64,000 bases of DNA from Dipteris shenzhenensis (Eukaryota; Polypodiophyta; Polypodiopsida; Gleicheniales): assembly GCA_047967505.1 (NCBI GenBank), contig CM106538.1; one strand, written 5' to 3'. This document shows positions 1 to 10,076 of this stretch, one piece after another (within the stretch, counting starts at the first letter, position 1; each line of letters opens with the position of its first letter). The position numbers were made by a program, and so were the translations under genes. The notes under the pieces were generated by a model, which ran no database searches, was not told the DNA's origin, and saw nothing but the letters and a program-made list of their open reading frames with translations.

Positions 1-3000
1 GTGGACACCCTTAGCTTGCTACTTCCCATATGTTTCTTGCAAATGAAGAAATGAAAAATACAGATACAGTGTACCTAGACATGGATTGCAATCGAAAAGA
101 GGAATTTAACTATCAAGTCGACCAAGCAAAACCAGATCCTTGGTATATTGATAGCGGTGCATCATCTCACATGACAAATCATCAGGAATGGTTCATAGAG
201 ATGAAACCATTATAATTTCAGAAGAATGTCATCTACACAGCTGATAATACACCAAATCCAGTTCAAGGGACAAGCATTATCCCTATGAACAATTTCAAAG
301 GTACAAAAGGATTGGTGAAAGATGTACTCTACGTTCTGAAGCCCAACAAGAACCTTTTGTCAATAGGTCAAATGACGGAACACAACTACAGAGTCATCTT
401 CGATGGAGATGAATGCACTATCAGAGATAAATCTAGAAAATTTCAACTAGTAGGAAAAGGTATCAAGGAAGGACGCTTGTACATAATGCTAGCTATAGTA
501 CCAGACTTGCATGCCATGTCAGCTCAACCACAACTGATGCCACTATTTGTAGAATGGCACAAGAGATATGGTCATGTTAATTTCAAGTACTTGTTAGATC
601 TCAAGAATCACAATAGATCACAATATGGTAATCAGGATTCCTAAGCTATAGTTTCTTGAAAAAGTTTGCAAAGCATGTTGCTTCGGAAAACAAAAGCGAA
701 CAAACTTTGGTAGAAACACCTCTCGAGCAAGAGGTATTCTTGATTTGATACACACAGATGTATAGGGTTATGCCCAGACCCGCAGCATCAATGGTTCACT
801 TTACTAGACTTTCATGGATGACTATAGCAGATATTGTTGGGTCTACTTTCTGAAAGAGAAGTATAAAGTCTTTTCCAAATTTCAAGAATTCAAAGCCATG
901 GTAGAAACTTAGACAGGCACAAAGATTAAAGTCATGAGATTGGATAGAGGAGGTGAATACATGTCTTCAGCATTCATGAAATTTTGCAGAAGTCACGGCA
1001 TTAGAAGACAATTCACTTGTGCAGATACTCCTCAACAGGATGCAAGAGCTGAAAGGAAGATGTTACTTTAGCAGACAGTGCCAGAGCAATGCTTAGTGAG
1101 AAGCATCTTCCGAATCAGTCTTGGCTAGAAGCAATAGCCACAACAAACTACTTGCTTAATAGGTGAGCCGATACAGAGGGTATGACACCTTATGAAGCAT
1201 TCACTGGACATAAGCCACACATTGGGCATCTCCGCATATTTGGTTGCATAGCATATGCCCACATACATGGTGATCATTGCAAGAAATTGGATGCGAAGTC
1301 ATGCAAATGCATCATGGTTGGGTACAGTGAAGAAAGCAAAGCATACAAGTTGTTTGATCCCCATCAACCGAAAGGTCATTATCTCTAGAGATGTAATCTT
1401 TGATGAGGAATCAGAATGGAAAACCTCAAATACATAGGAGATAGAAGCATCGACTTCAAAGTCATCTATAGAAAAGGTTGATGAAGAAGAGTTAGAATTG
1501 CCAGAAACACCCCAAGCAGAGCCACAGCAGCTCAGATGGTCTACTAGGGAATGCAGACCACCAGCCAGATTGACATGTGCTCAGAAAGGTAAAGTAATAT
1601 AGGTTGAAACCACCAACTATGCTCTTATGACTACCATCATGGCTATAGAAGAGCCAGTGTACTTCGAAGATGCAGTAGACAAGCCAGAATGGCAAACTTC
1701 TATGAATGAAGAAATAAATGATTTGTATAAAAGTAATACTTGGGAATTATGTGACCTTCCACCAGGAAAGAAGGCCATAGCAAACAAATGGGTATATAAA
1801 GTGAAGTACAACCCAGATGGAATTATTCAAAGATACAAAGCCAGATTAGTTGCAAAAGGATTTGCACAACAATATGGTCAGGACTATGATGAGACTTATG
1901 CTCCAGTAACAAATATGGATTCCATACGGTTCTTGATATCACTAGTGAACTCAGTAGATGGAATGTGTACCAACTCGATGTCAAGAATGCATTTCTCAAT
2001 GGTTACTTAGACAAGGAAGTCTACATGCAACAACCAATAGGTTATGTTGAACCAGGAAAGGAGAATAAGGTTTGCCATCTTAAGAAAAGTCTCTACGGCT
2101 TAAAGCAAGAACCCAAAGTTGGTACAGCAAAATCGACAGGTATTTTGCTGATCTGGGATATGTGAAGTCCAATGTAGATCATACTTTCTACTACAAAGTT
2201 CAAGGGGAAGACATTACTATTGCACTTTTGTACATAGATGATCTGATTGTGACGAGTTCGACATGAAACATCTTGGACTTATGCACTATTGCCTTGGAAT
2301 TAGTTATGGAGAAATTCAGACAGCATCTTTATGAGTCATCTCAAGTATGTTGACAGTCTCTTAAAGAAGTCTCATATGGCAGATTGCAAGATTGCAGCTA
2401 CTCCCATGGAACAGAGTTTGAAACTTACTAAAGATTCAAAAAATCCTATAATCAATGACAGGTATTACAGGAAGCTCATTGGATCTCTTATATATCTGAC
2501 TATCACATGAACAGATGTTTGTTATGCAGTAAGTTCACTAGCACAGTTTATGGCAAATCCAAAACAGTCTCATTGGAATGCAACCAAAAGAGTCTTGCTT
2601 TACATTAGAGGTTCAAGACTGTTTGGAATAGAATATAGAGGAAGTCATCCACGGTTGCATGGATACTGTGATAGTGACTATGCCGGAGATCATGAGACCA
2701 GGAGATCGACACAGGGATATGCATTTTTCCTTGGTCAAGGTGCTATATCATGGTCGTCAAACAAACAACCAACTATTTCTTTGTCTTCGACTGAAGCATA
2801 ATATAGAGCACTCCCTACAAGTGCATGTGAGGCTATATGTCTCAGAAGACTCGTGTCAAAAACAGATTACTTTGATGAGTCAAAGCCAACAACAATATAT
2901 TGTGATAATCAATCGGCTCAAGCATTGCCCAAGAATTCAGTATACCACTCCAAGATAAAGCACATTGATGTCAGAGAGCACTTCATCAAAGAAAGAGTGT

Positions 3001-3149
3001 TGCTTGGTGACATCACACAGCAGCATTGTGATAGCAAAGAGAATGTTGCAAACATCTTTACCAAACCACTCGATAAAGAGCTTTTAGAGAAACACCGACT
3101 AGCTCTTGGTTTGATGCAAAGGAAGGACATTCCCATTAAAGGGGTGTGA
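1..3149 (+). pseudogene. Ty1/copia pol remnant (protease-integrase-RT-RNase H)
   Basis: This is a decayed copia polyprotein already in progress at the window edge. The order is protease (DSGASSHMT near 149), GAG-pre-integrase (WHKRYGHVN near 556), integrase core (DDYSR near 815, DRGGEY near 945), reverse transcriptase (KWVYKVKYN near 1790, [11 protein letters not shown] near 1838, QLDVKNAFLNG near 1970, YIDDL near 2232) and RNase H (CDSDYAGD near 2668, tail to 3149). The PR-IN-RT-RH order is diagnostic of Ty1/copia. Several frame changes and in-frame stops (for example TAG at Trp or Gln positions) show it is dead, and the segment after YIDDL is shortened. The 3' LTR follows at 3237; gag and the 5' LTR lie outside the window. 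Confidence 0.93.
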
Positions 3150-3227
3150 TGGAATGTAATGCTTAGTTTTCTTTGATTCCCCAGAATCATCATCTTGAGG
3201 AAAGGCCTACTTCATGATGTTGATCTT

Positions 3228-3236
3228 GAGGGAAGG
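3228..3236 (+). other. polypurine tract of the first copia element
   Basis: GAGGGAAGG lies directly before the TGTTGAGAG start of the 3' LTR. This is where plus-strand DNA synthesis of a copia element is primed. Confidence 0.7.
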
Positions 3237-3478
3237 TGTTGAGAGATCACGCTCAACATCATGTGATCATATGTGCATAGCACTAACCCAATAGAGTGCT
3301 TTAAAGGAAAGGGTTAGATGCCCTAACCCTAACCCTAACCCTAACCCTAAATGGCTTTGTATATATTCTACATTTTCAACTAAATCTAGTGTACAATTAG
3401 TCATTTGTGGTGTGCTCTCTAGTTGTGCCCTCTCTCCTCATCTCCACTCTTCTCCTCTCCCCTCTTCATATTTTGTCA
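3237..3478 (+). repeat. 3' LTR of the first copia element (242 bp)
   Basis: The segment begins TGTTGAGAG and ends TTTTGTCA (TG...CA). It was delimited by aligning it with the related LTR at 61619-61875, where the same end is followed by a primer-binding site. It contains a CCCTAA array, a TATA box (TGTATATATT near 3358) and a C/T-rich downstream part. It shares most of its length with the second LTR but lacks that copy's internal duplication of about 27 bp. Confidence 0.88.
3321..3350 (+). repeat. CCCTAA x5 telomere-like array inside the LTR
   Basis: Five perfect CCCTAA hexamers sit just upstream of the LTR TATA box. The related LTR has three units at the same place, so this is a variable-length promoter motif and not a chromosome end. 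The usual land-plant telomere unit is the 7-mer CCCTAAA. Confidence 0.9.
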
Positions 3479-3866
3479 AATCCTAGGCAGCACCAGTGCA
3501 AGGAGCCTATCTTTTCTCTCTTTTAAAAAACATACAGTATAACGAATAACAAAGAGAGGGATGCAACATAATCTCATCATATATCATAACAAATATCCAA
3601 GAGGGGTTACAACGAATGTCCAAGAGAGGGTTCCCTCTCATACACCAAAAACTGTAGCCCTAATTCTCCAAATCGGAGTACCTTATAAATTGTAAAGATA
3701 TTCTTCATCGTTTCTTCGATGAAGTGCTACCCTCCCCTTTGTCATCTCTCTTCTTCTTCTTATCCTTCACCTCTTTTTTCTTTGCTCCTTAGCCGTAATA
3801 TTGATTGTACAGCTCCTCCAAGTATGCTACCATAGCTTTTTCACTAGGGGCCATGGAGAGTAGCAT
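3479..3866. other. no gene seen
   Basis: This is sequence flanking the first LTR. I see no coding signature; it is a C/T-rich spacer leading into the GA microsatellite. Confidence 0.5.
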
Positions 3867-3869
3867 AGA

Positions 3870-3926
<57 letters not shown>
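3867..3926 (+). repeat. (GA)n microsatellite
   Basis: A run of about 60 bp of GA dinucleotides with a single interruption (GATAGA). The long serine/leucine ORFs over it are low-complexity artefacts. Confidence 0.97.
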
Positions 3927-3929
<3 letters not shown>

Positions 3930-5605
3930 AGAGAAGGGAGTGACTAGCAGTGAGCAATGAGAAGGAAGCGATGAGAGAGCGACTAGAAGTAGTAGAGTGG
4001 AAGGAGTGGAAGGAGGGGAATGACAAGACGGGAGTGGTGTGAGACAAAGAAGAGAGGAGGGGAGACTTTAAAGATTGTGGGAGGATGAATCGGAGAAGGG
4101 AAAGGCAAAGAATTAAACTTTCAAAAGTTGAGGAGGATAAAGCGAATAGGGAGATAGGGGACGTGATTGGCACAGATTATGGAATAAAGGTGAGTGGATG
4201 CAATAAAGTTTCCTAGAATTATCTTTTCAGAATATATTGGCTTGTATGGTATATATATTTTGTTGAGAATAGAAGTGAATGTGAATGTAGCGATGCAGAG
4301 GGAGCGAGATTCTTCTCTCTACTGTCCCAGAGGACCTCACATATTCCCTCTCCTACACCCCTCAGTGGTAGATCAGGGCCATTGATGACTTTACCTACTT
4401 GACAACCATCCCGTGTAGCCCCTTTCATCACCTAGGCATACCCATCGTAGGTCCAGGAAGAGTAGTAACAGTCCAGGCTATTGTGGTGGGGGTCGAGGGA
4501 TGTAGACGAGTCTGCACACTCACATCCCTACAGGTCTCCACTTCATCATGAGACACAGTACCAGTCATGTCCCTTGCCCTCTCCACTCATAGGCCATGAC
4601 ACCCCAGATCCCACTCCCTCCCTTACTCCTCACTCCTTAAGCACTCACACCACCCCTCGCTCTAACTATGCTACTCCATCCATCGTGAATCCTTCGGACT
4701 TTGTTTTGCCTGAGGACCTTTCCTACAGAGTGAACAGCATTGGGGTGGTTATATAGGATGAGGACGCGAAGGCAATCACCAAATACATGAGGAGGTTGGT
4801 GAGCAACCACTTCCCCAATGATATATTCAAACCTTGGAAACAACAAGACAAAAGAATCAAGGAAGCCTACATGGAAGCCCTCAAGAAACAATTTCCAAAT
4901 CCTAAAGGGTTTGAGTTTGAAACAAATACCATGCTTACTCGCATGGGAGAGCTCCTTAGGTCTCATAGATACGAACTAAGGGATGTTGTAATCAAAGGTA
5001 AGCACAAGTCAGGGTGGGCAAACCCGAAGTATTGGAAGAAAGTGAAGAAGTCTTATAGGGACACTCCAGATGCATTTGAGCCTCAGCAGAGGGCAACGAG
5101 GATATTCCTGGAGACCGTAGGTCCTTCGTACCTCAGGAGCGGTGGTAGACTCGGCTACGAGGCCATGGGTGGTAAGTATATATTTATCTTCTATTGAATT
5201 TATAATATGTTCAATCGTTCAAATGTCTTGTCATTCATGTCTAACTAATTGATTTTGGATCCATAGGAATCTGTGATTGGAAGGCCTCCAAACGATGAGG
5301 AGTACAGAAGGGTCTTTAGGATTGGAGCCAGAGCATGGTTTAAGGAGAAGGAGAGAGAAGGAGTCCACATCGATTGGGAAAGGGTGGCAGCACATCATGT
5401 GAGTATACCCTATTCCTCTTCATTATCGTTTGACTATCACCATTGCCTTACAATCAATGCTCTTAGTTTTCCTAACTTGTTTCATTCTTAGGGAGGCACG
5501 TTCAACCCATCCAGAGATCCGGATGGAGAGATGGGATCTGAGGAAGAAGCGACTAGGTATGCAACAAAGGAGGATGAGGGATCGGGCACATGTAGAGAGA
5601 CCGAG

Positions 5606-5610
5606 GGTGA
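5606..5610. repeat. target-site duplication GGTGA (left)
   Basis: GGTGA lies immediately before the left LTR and recurs at 8384-8388 immediately after the right LTR. Removing the element and one copy rejoins exon 3 in frame. Confidence 0.92.
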
Positions 5611-5935
5611 TGAGAAAACATGTGTGCCTCAGGATCTATGGAGCACTCTAAGGTGGATGGAACCTATGTGGAAACATGATGAAGAGAGTGCTCATGACAT
5701 GTATCTCAAGTCAATTAGGTTCCAAGATAGATTAGCTTGGACTCATAAAGAGAATCTTGAGATAGTGCAAAGTGCTTGATTGATATTCCTTCAAATGAAC
5801 CTCCCTTTTATAGGTGAGGGTACTTACATCCATTTGCTTGCTCACATGTGGGATATCTCCTCCATGCCATGTGGCAGCTTTCCCTTTGCTCATACCTTTG
5901 ATCTACATGTGCTCATGGCACCACAACTCTCAACA
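5611..5935 (-). repeat. LTR, left copy (3' LTR of the minus-strand element)
   Basis: A 325-bp repeat that on the minus strand starts TGTTGAGAG and ends TTTTCTCA. It matches 8059-8383 except for one base. Confidence 0.95.
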
Positions 5936-6120
5936 CCTCCCCTTGGTGCCATAATCCTTTGACTACTGCAAGGTGGTCAGATGTGAGTTACATTCCATCA
6001 CCTCCCCTTAGTGCATGCATTGCTACTTAAGGTGGTCAAGTGTGGATTTTACATGTCAATACCTCCCCTGGGTGCTTTCATAGCTACTCTCAGGTGGTCA
6101 GGCTTGATTTACAAAACATA
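5936..6120 (-). repeat. polypurine tract and two extra tract-like copies
   Basis: Next to the left LTR the minus strand reads AAGGGGAGG, a normal polypurine tract. Two further CCTCCCCT blocks occur at 6001 and 6062, each followed by a GTGC or GTGCT sequence and a GGTGGTCA. This makes a three-unit tandem repeat with a period of about 61-65 bp. Confidence 0.75.
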
Positions 6121-8046
6121 GGCAAGGTTGGCAAGGTTTTTGCTTTTCAATACATTCCATTGATGTCACCTTCTGGCTCATGGCTTGATGACGATGACGT
6201 TTGCTTCTTTGCTTGACATAGCTTCATGCATGATGCTTTGTTCTTCCATGTGCCTTGATGCTTTGTGTGTGGATGCCATGTTTTGGGCTATGGTCATCTC
6301 ATACACTTGTGCTTTCGGCTTGCTTTTACATCGATGTTTGCATTCATGCTTTGCTTTTTCCAATGGTTGCAAAGGTCTTACCAATTGAATTCTTTCAATA
6401 TTGGCAGTGTCTAATTGCATACAATGATTCTGACCTGACAAGTGCGTAGAGCTCGGAAAGGCAATCACTTTTCCTTTTTGGAGCATGTACAAATTCTTCT
6501 TGGATTGGAAGTTACGGCTTGTTGAAGATTTATGAAGAAGAGGGCCTTTGATGATGTGGCACAGGGATTCACATGCTGAATTCCATACTGTGCTTAGCAA
6601 GAGGCTGTGTGCTTAGAAGGCACTGTGGTGACCTTTGAACCCAACTTGGTTAAACCCAAGGTTTACACAAACTTTACCATAGTTCAACTAACCCAAGTAG
6701 GTGAACCTAACCATAGTTAATTTGATCACCTTATCTGCCATGTGGCAAAAGGAGGTTTAGAGAGAGAAGCTGGCTGGCTTCTTCATAGTGGAGGTGACGA
6801 CGGAGTCGTTCTACACCCTCGCTCTGTGTGTTGAAGCTATCGTTGAGGCCGTCGTCGGGCGTGATTGAAGCTATCGTAGGGAGCCTTCAATGGAGCGAGG
6901 AGTTTGATGCTTGTTCGATGAAGGCGTTGGCTTTTGGAGCAGTCCGATGCAGAGAGCCTTCCCAATGCTGCCTCAGCTCTAGCCGTTGCACTTGCTGCAG
7001 GAGATCGCTATGAGGAGGCTGTAGTTGGTCATTGTGGACGTTGAGCTAGGCTGAGCCGCCTTGGAAGCTGTCTCGCATCGACTGAGCGTCTGTGTCTCAC
7101 TTTGGAACGTTGTGGCTGAAGGCTACCTTTGGAGGAAGCTGCGCTTGAGCCGCCTTTCCCATTGGAGGTGTTGCATGGAGTGCCTTGTGGGCGACAAGGA
7201 GCCTAAGTAGCTGAGTGAGCAGCTCCCCTGCGAGGTCGTAGGCTCTGCTGGTATGAGCTGTGGTGCACTGCTTGTTGGAGGTCACTCAGAGGCGCTTCTT
7301 TGGCTGTTGGAGAGCATTAAGGATGGTCGGTCAGTAGCACGCTATGGAAGGGCCCTTGCTGGAAGAAGTTAATTGTTAGCCTAGCTCGTAGCTAGCTCCC
7401 TGCTCAACATGCAACGCCTCTAGCTATATGAGCAGTCAGCAAGCAATTGCGGGTGTTATGGGCTGCGGCTTACGGAACAGACTAGTTGGAGCAGACTAGA
7501 TGTGAACAGTCGAGCCTTGAAGGAGCTTGTAGGAGCGGCTTGCAAGATGTAGAAAGCCAGTTACAGAGTGCTTTGCGGGAGGCTGATGCAGCTAAGGTTG
7601 CTGAAGTTGCTGCAATTGATGGTGTTAAGTCCTTATCTGTGAAGATGCATGCCACGAGAGCTTCAGAGGTATTACAGGTAGAAGGTAAATGGGCCGTGGT
7701 GCTAGAGTCGCGTGGTTTGGGAGGCCTTTCTCTTGCATATAGTTGCACAGTTTCCTATGTTGCATTTGTGCTCTCTGTTTCTCTCACAAAACCTTTGAAA
7801 ACGTTCCCTATCTCACTCTCTCTTACAATAAGGAGAATATAGATGCTCTCTCAATCATTATTCTATCAAAGAAATGAAGGAGCATATCTCTCTCTCTCTC
7901 ACGTGAACGGAAATATGTTCTCAATCTAAAACTAAAACTAACCTAGGAGAAAAACATGAGCTCCTAAGGCATGCCTACAACTAATCTAGGAATGGGAGCA
8001 ATCCTAGTGAACTACTAATGAGCTAAACTAGGAGAGCTAAACCTAT
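6121..8046 (-). other. internal region of the non-autonomous LTR element
   Basis: No conserved retroelement domain is visible. On the minus strand there are short open stretches (about 6600-6178, 7285-7097 and 7748-7482) rich in Ala, Ser, Leu and Thr, with no motif I recognise. The part at about 6780-7700 is GC-richer than its surroundings, as is the leader of the element starting at 61619. It could be leader sequence or captured host sequence. Confidence 0.5.
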
Positions 8047-8058
8047 GCTCTGATACCA
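8047..8058 (-). other. primer-binding site (initiator Met tRNA type)
   Basis: The minus strand reads TGGTATCAGAGC, the standard copia primer site complementary to the initiator Met tRNA 3' end. It directly abuts the right LTR and fixes the element's orientation. Confidence 0.95.
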
Positions 8059-8383
8059 TGAGAAAACATGTGTGCCTCAGGATCTATGGAGCACTCTAAG
8101 GTGGATGGAACCTATGTGGAAACATGATGAAGAGAGTGCTCATGACATGTATCTCAAGTCAATTAGGTTCCAAGATAGATTAGCTTGGACTCATAAAGAG
8201 AATCTTGAGATAGTGCAAAGTGCTTGATTGATATTCCTTCAAATGAACCTCCCTTTTATAGGTGAGGGTACTTACATCCATTTGCTTGCTCACATGTGGG
8301 ATATCTCCTCCATGCCATGTGGCAGCTTTCCCTTTGCTCATACCTTTGCTCTACATGTGCTCATGGCACCACAACTCTCAACA
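8059..8383 (-). repeat. LTR, right copy (5' LTR of the minus-strand element)
   Basis: A 325-bp copy next to the primer-binding site. It is followed by the second GGTGA target copy (8384-8388). Confidence 0.95.
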
Positions 8384-8528
8384 GGTGAGGAGGGGGACGA
8401 GGAGGCCGCACACAAACTAGAGACCGAGGGCGAGGAGAGGGAGGACGACGAGGAGGAGCAATAGTAGGATAGGACAATATTTAGTGGTTCAATATTTTGG
8501 CACTTTTGCCATTTTGTGAGGCCCGTGT

Positions 8529-8537
8529 CTTGTAGTG
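8529..8537 (+). repeat. CACTA element 3' terminus (CTTGTAGTG)
   Basis: The complement reads CACTACAAG followed by ACACGGGCC, the canonical terminal sequence of plant CACTA elements. It lies about 65 bp after the stop of the CACTA-associated gene. No matching 5' CACTACAAG end was found to the left, so the element is probably truncated there. Confidence 0.7.
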
Positions 8538-8766
8538 ATAGACTAGATATGAGAATGGTGAGATTCTATGAAAATGGGCTAGGGGACAACCAATTTTTTT
8601 GGCATTCTTTTTTGTACAACAACCCATGGTTGTCTGATTTGTATGGTTGGTTTTTCAAACATAAATAGAAAGTTATTTTCTCTATAAAATATATGCATGT
8701 GTGTATGCCCGTGCTCATACCAATCTTGTTACCATCAAAACACACAAACAGTGGCATGCAATACAC

Positions 8767-8928
8767 ACAGACACACACACACACACACACACATGATTAC
8801 CATGCACATGCACATGGATATCATGCATATTATTACCACACACACATGCAAGTATATATCACGCATATTATTACCACAGTGCACACATGCATGTGTATGT
8901 CGTGTGTTGCACCAATCTTGTTACCATC

Positions 8929-8995
<67 letters not shown>

Positions 8996-9032
8996 TTGAA
9001 TGTGTGTGTGTGTGTGTGTGTGCGTGCGTGCA
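8767..9032. repeat. CA/TG microsatellite cluster
   Basis: (CA)n occurs at about 8767-8792, a long (CA)n at 8930-8992, and a (TG)n run at 9001-9022. The adjacent CA and TG runs are complementary and could fold back. The His/Thr and Val/Cys ORFs here are artefacts of the repeat. Confidence 0.97.
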
Positions 9033-10076
9033 CATTTTTCCTCACTAACTACCTACATGCCAAACTTCAATTAAGGATGAATTTCCTTTTAAAAAATAAT
9101 GCCTAAGCGAACAGAAATAAAACCATATGCTATTTCCCTTCGACAATAATCATAAATGAAATTTATCCATCCTTATTGATCCCACCTAGGAAATCTTTGA
9201 AATATGGTCTAGCAACTAGGATGGAGGGCTATAGTGACTTGGTAATGATGTGTAGCCAAAAGAATTCCACACCCATGAAAGCTTGGCATTGTGTCTCTTT
9301 AAAAAAACATGAAAAAAACTTAGCTCTTTTAAACCTTATTTGAAATTTAGGCTTTTGAATATTTGTTTCTTATGTTGGAAACGATTTTGCAATCTATGTA
9401 CCTCAATCTTAAGTCGAAAATGGAGTGCAAGAGAGTAAGTTTGCTCTCGCAGACTTGTGTAGTCTCCGCTCGAGTGATAAGTGAAGTGGAATCTCTAGCT
9501 TTATAAGTTATTGCAAAGCATCAAGCAATTGCTTATCTTGGAAAAATAATTTGACCCTCAATCATGGTAAATCCAAACCGCATAGAGGGCATCTTATGTG
9601 CACAAGCCTCATAGAAATGATAAAACAAATGCAATAGATTACTCCTTGTACAAATGTAATAGATCACTTTTTTTTCTCGCCACCTCAACTAATATTTTGA
9701 AAGAGCACTCGTGACGATACCTTGGTCATATTTTGTGGGTTGCGCGAACAATGTGCAAGTAAGGTAGTGGTATCCCTTTCAGTAGTGCCTAGTGTCCCTC
9801 TCTCAGCGCTCTCTGGTTGTAACCTCGCCGTTCATGGGGTGGCGCCCTTGATATGAAGCAATGCTTGGATGCACGAGCATATGCTTGTTTGCATGCATGG
9901 GCAGAAGAGGTGAGGAGTCGCCACATAGAGGCCAAGTGTCATGAGCAACCCCTCACTCACTCCCTTACAAAAGCACCCTCATTCTTCTCAACCTTCATCG
10001 CTTACTCGAGTCCTTAGCCCAGTACTAGCTTCAAGCTCAAGCTCCAGCTCTGGCTCAATCGCCCATAACTCCATCA
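9033..10076. promoter_or_regulatory. intergenic region and 5' flank of the lumen-protein gene
   Basis: There is no coding signal before 10077. The 150 bp before the ATG is C/T-rich (CCCCTCACTCACTCCC near 9945), typical of a plant 5' leader. I could not identify a convincing TATA box. Confidence 0.4.

Larger units (their letters stand above)
5611..8383 (-). mobile_element. non-autonomous copia-type LTR retrotransposon, young
   Basis: A complete 2.77-kb element reading on the minus strand. Its two 325-bp direct LTRs (TG...CA) differ at one base (5901 versus 8349). The primer-binding site, the reverse complement of TGGTATCAGAGC, touches the right LTR. A polypurine tract touches the left one, and a 5-bp duplication flanks the whole. 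The internal 2.1 kb contains no recognisable gag, protease, integrase, RT or RNase H on either strand. It must therefore rely on proteins from another element (LARD-like). The near-identical LTRs mean the insertion into the CACTA-related exon is recent. Confidence 0.9.
4481..8464 (+). pseudogene. CACTA-associated protein gene (Transposase_24-like), split by an LTR element
   Basis: Several exons can be read. The first (about 4481-5171, with a stop near 4754) has a Pro/Ser-rich start and then a basic block with RYELRDVV, WKKVKKSYRDTP and LRSGGRLGYE. That block resembles the accessory domain of plant En/Spm (CACTA) elements. Exon 2 (5267-5398) encodes GRPPNDEEYRRVFRIG...WERVAAHH, between a TAG acceptor and a GTGAGT donor. 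Exon 3 starts at 5492, is broken at 5610 by the LTR element, and resumes at 8384 with an acidic tail ending at a TAG (8462-8464). A frame mismatch at the first intron and the insertion mean it is not functional as it stands. The CACTA 3' end at 8529 supports its origin. The paralogue at 33321-34052 shares exon 2 and the acidic end. The family assignment is by motif resemblance only. Confidence 0.65.

Noticed and set aside
3321-3350. Chromosome-end telomere or ancient fusion site
   Set aside because: The array is only 30 bp, has the 6-bp unit, and lies within an LTR that has a counterpart at 61730 with fewer units.
8693-9106. His/Thr-rich ORFs
   Set aside because: They are translations of CA/TG microsatellites.
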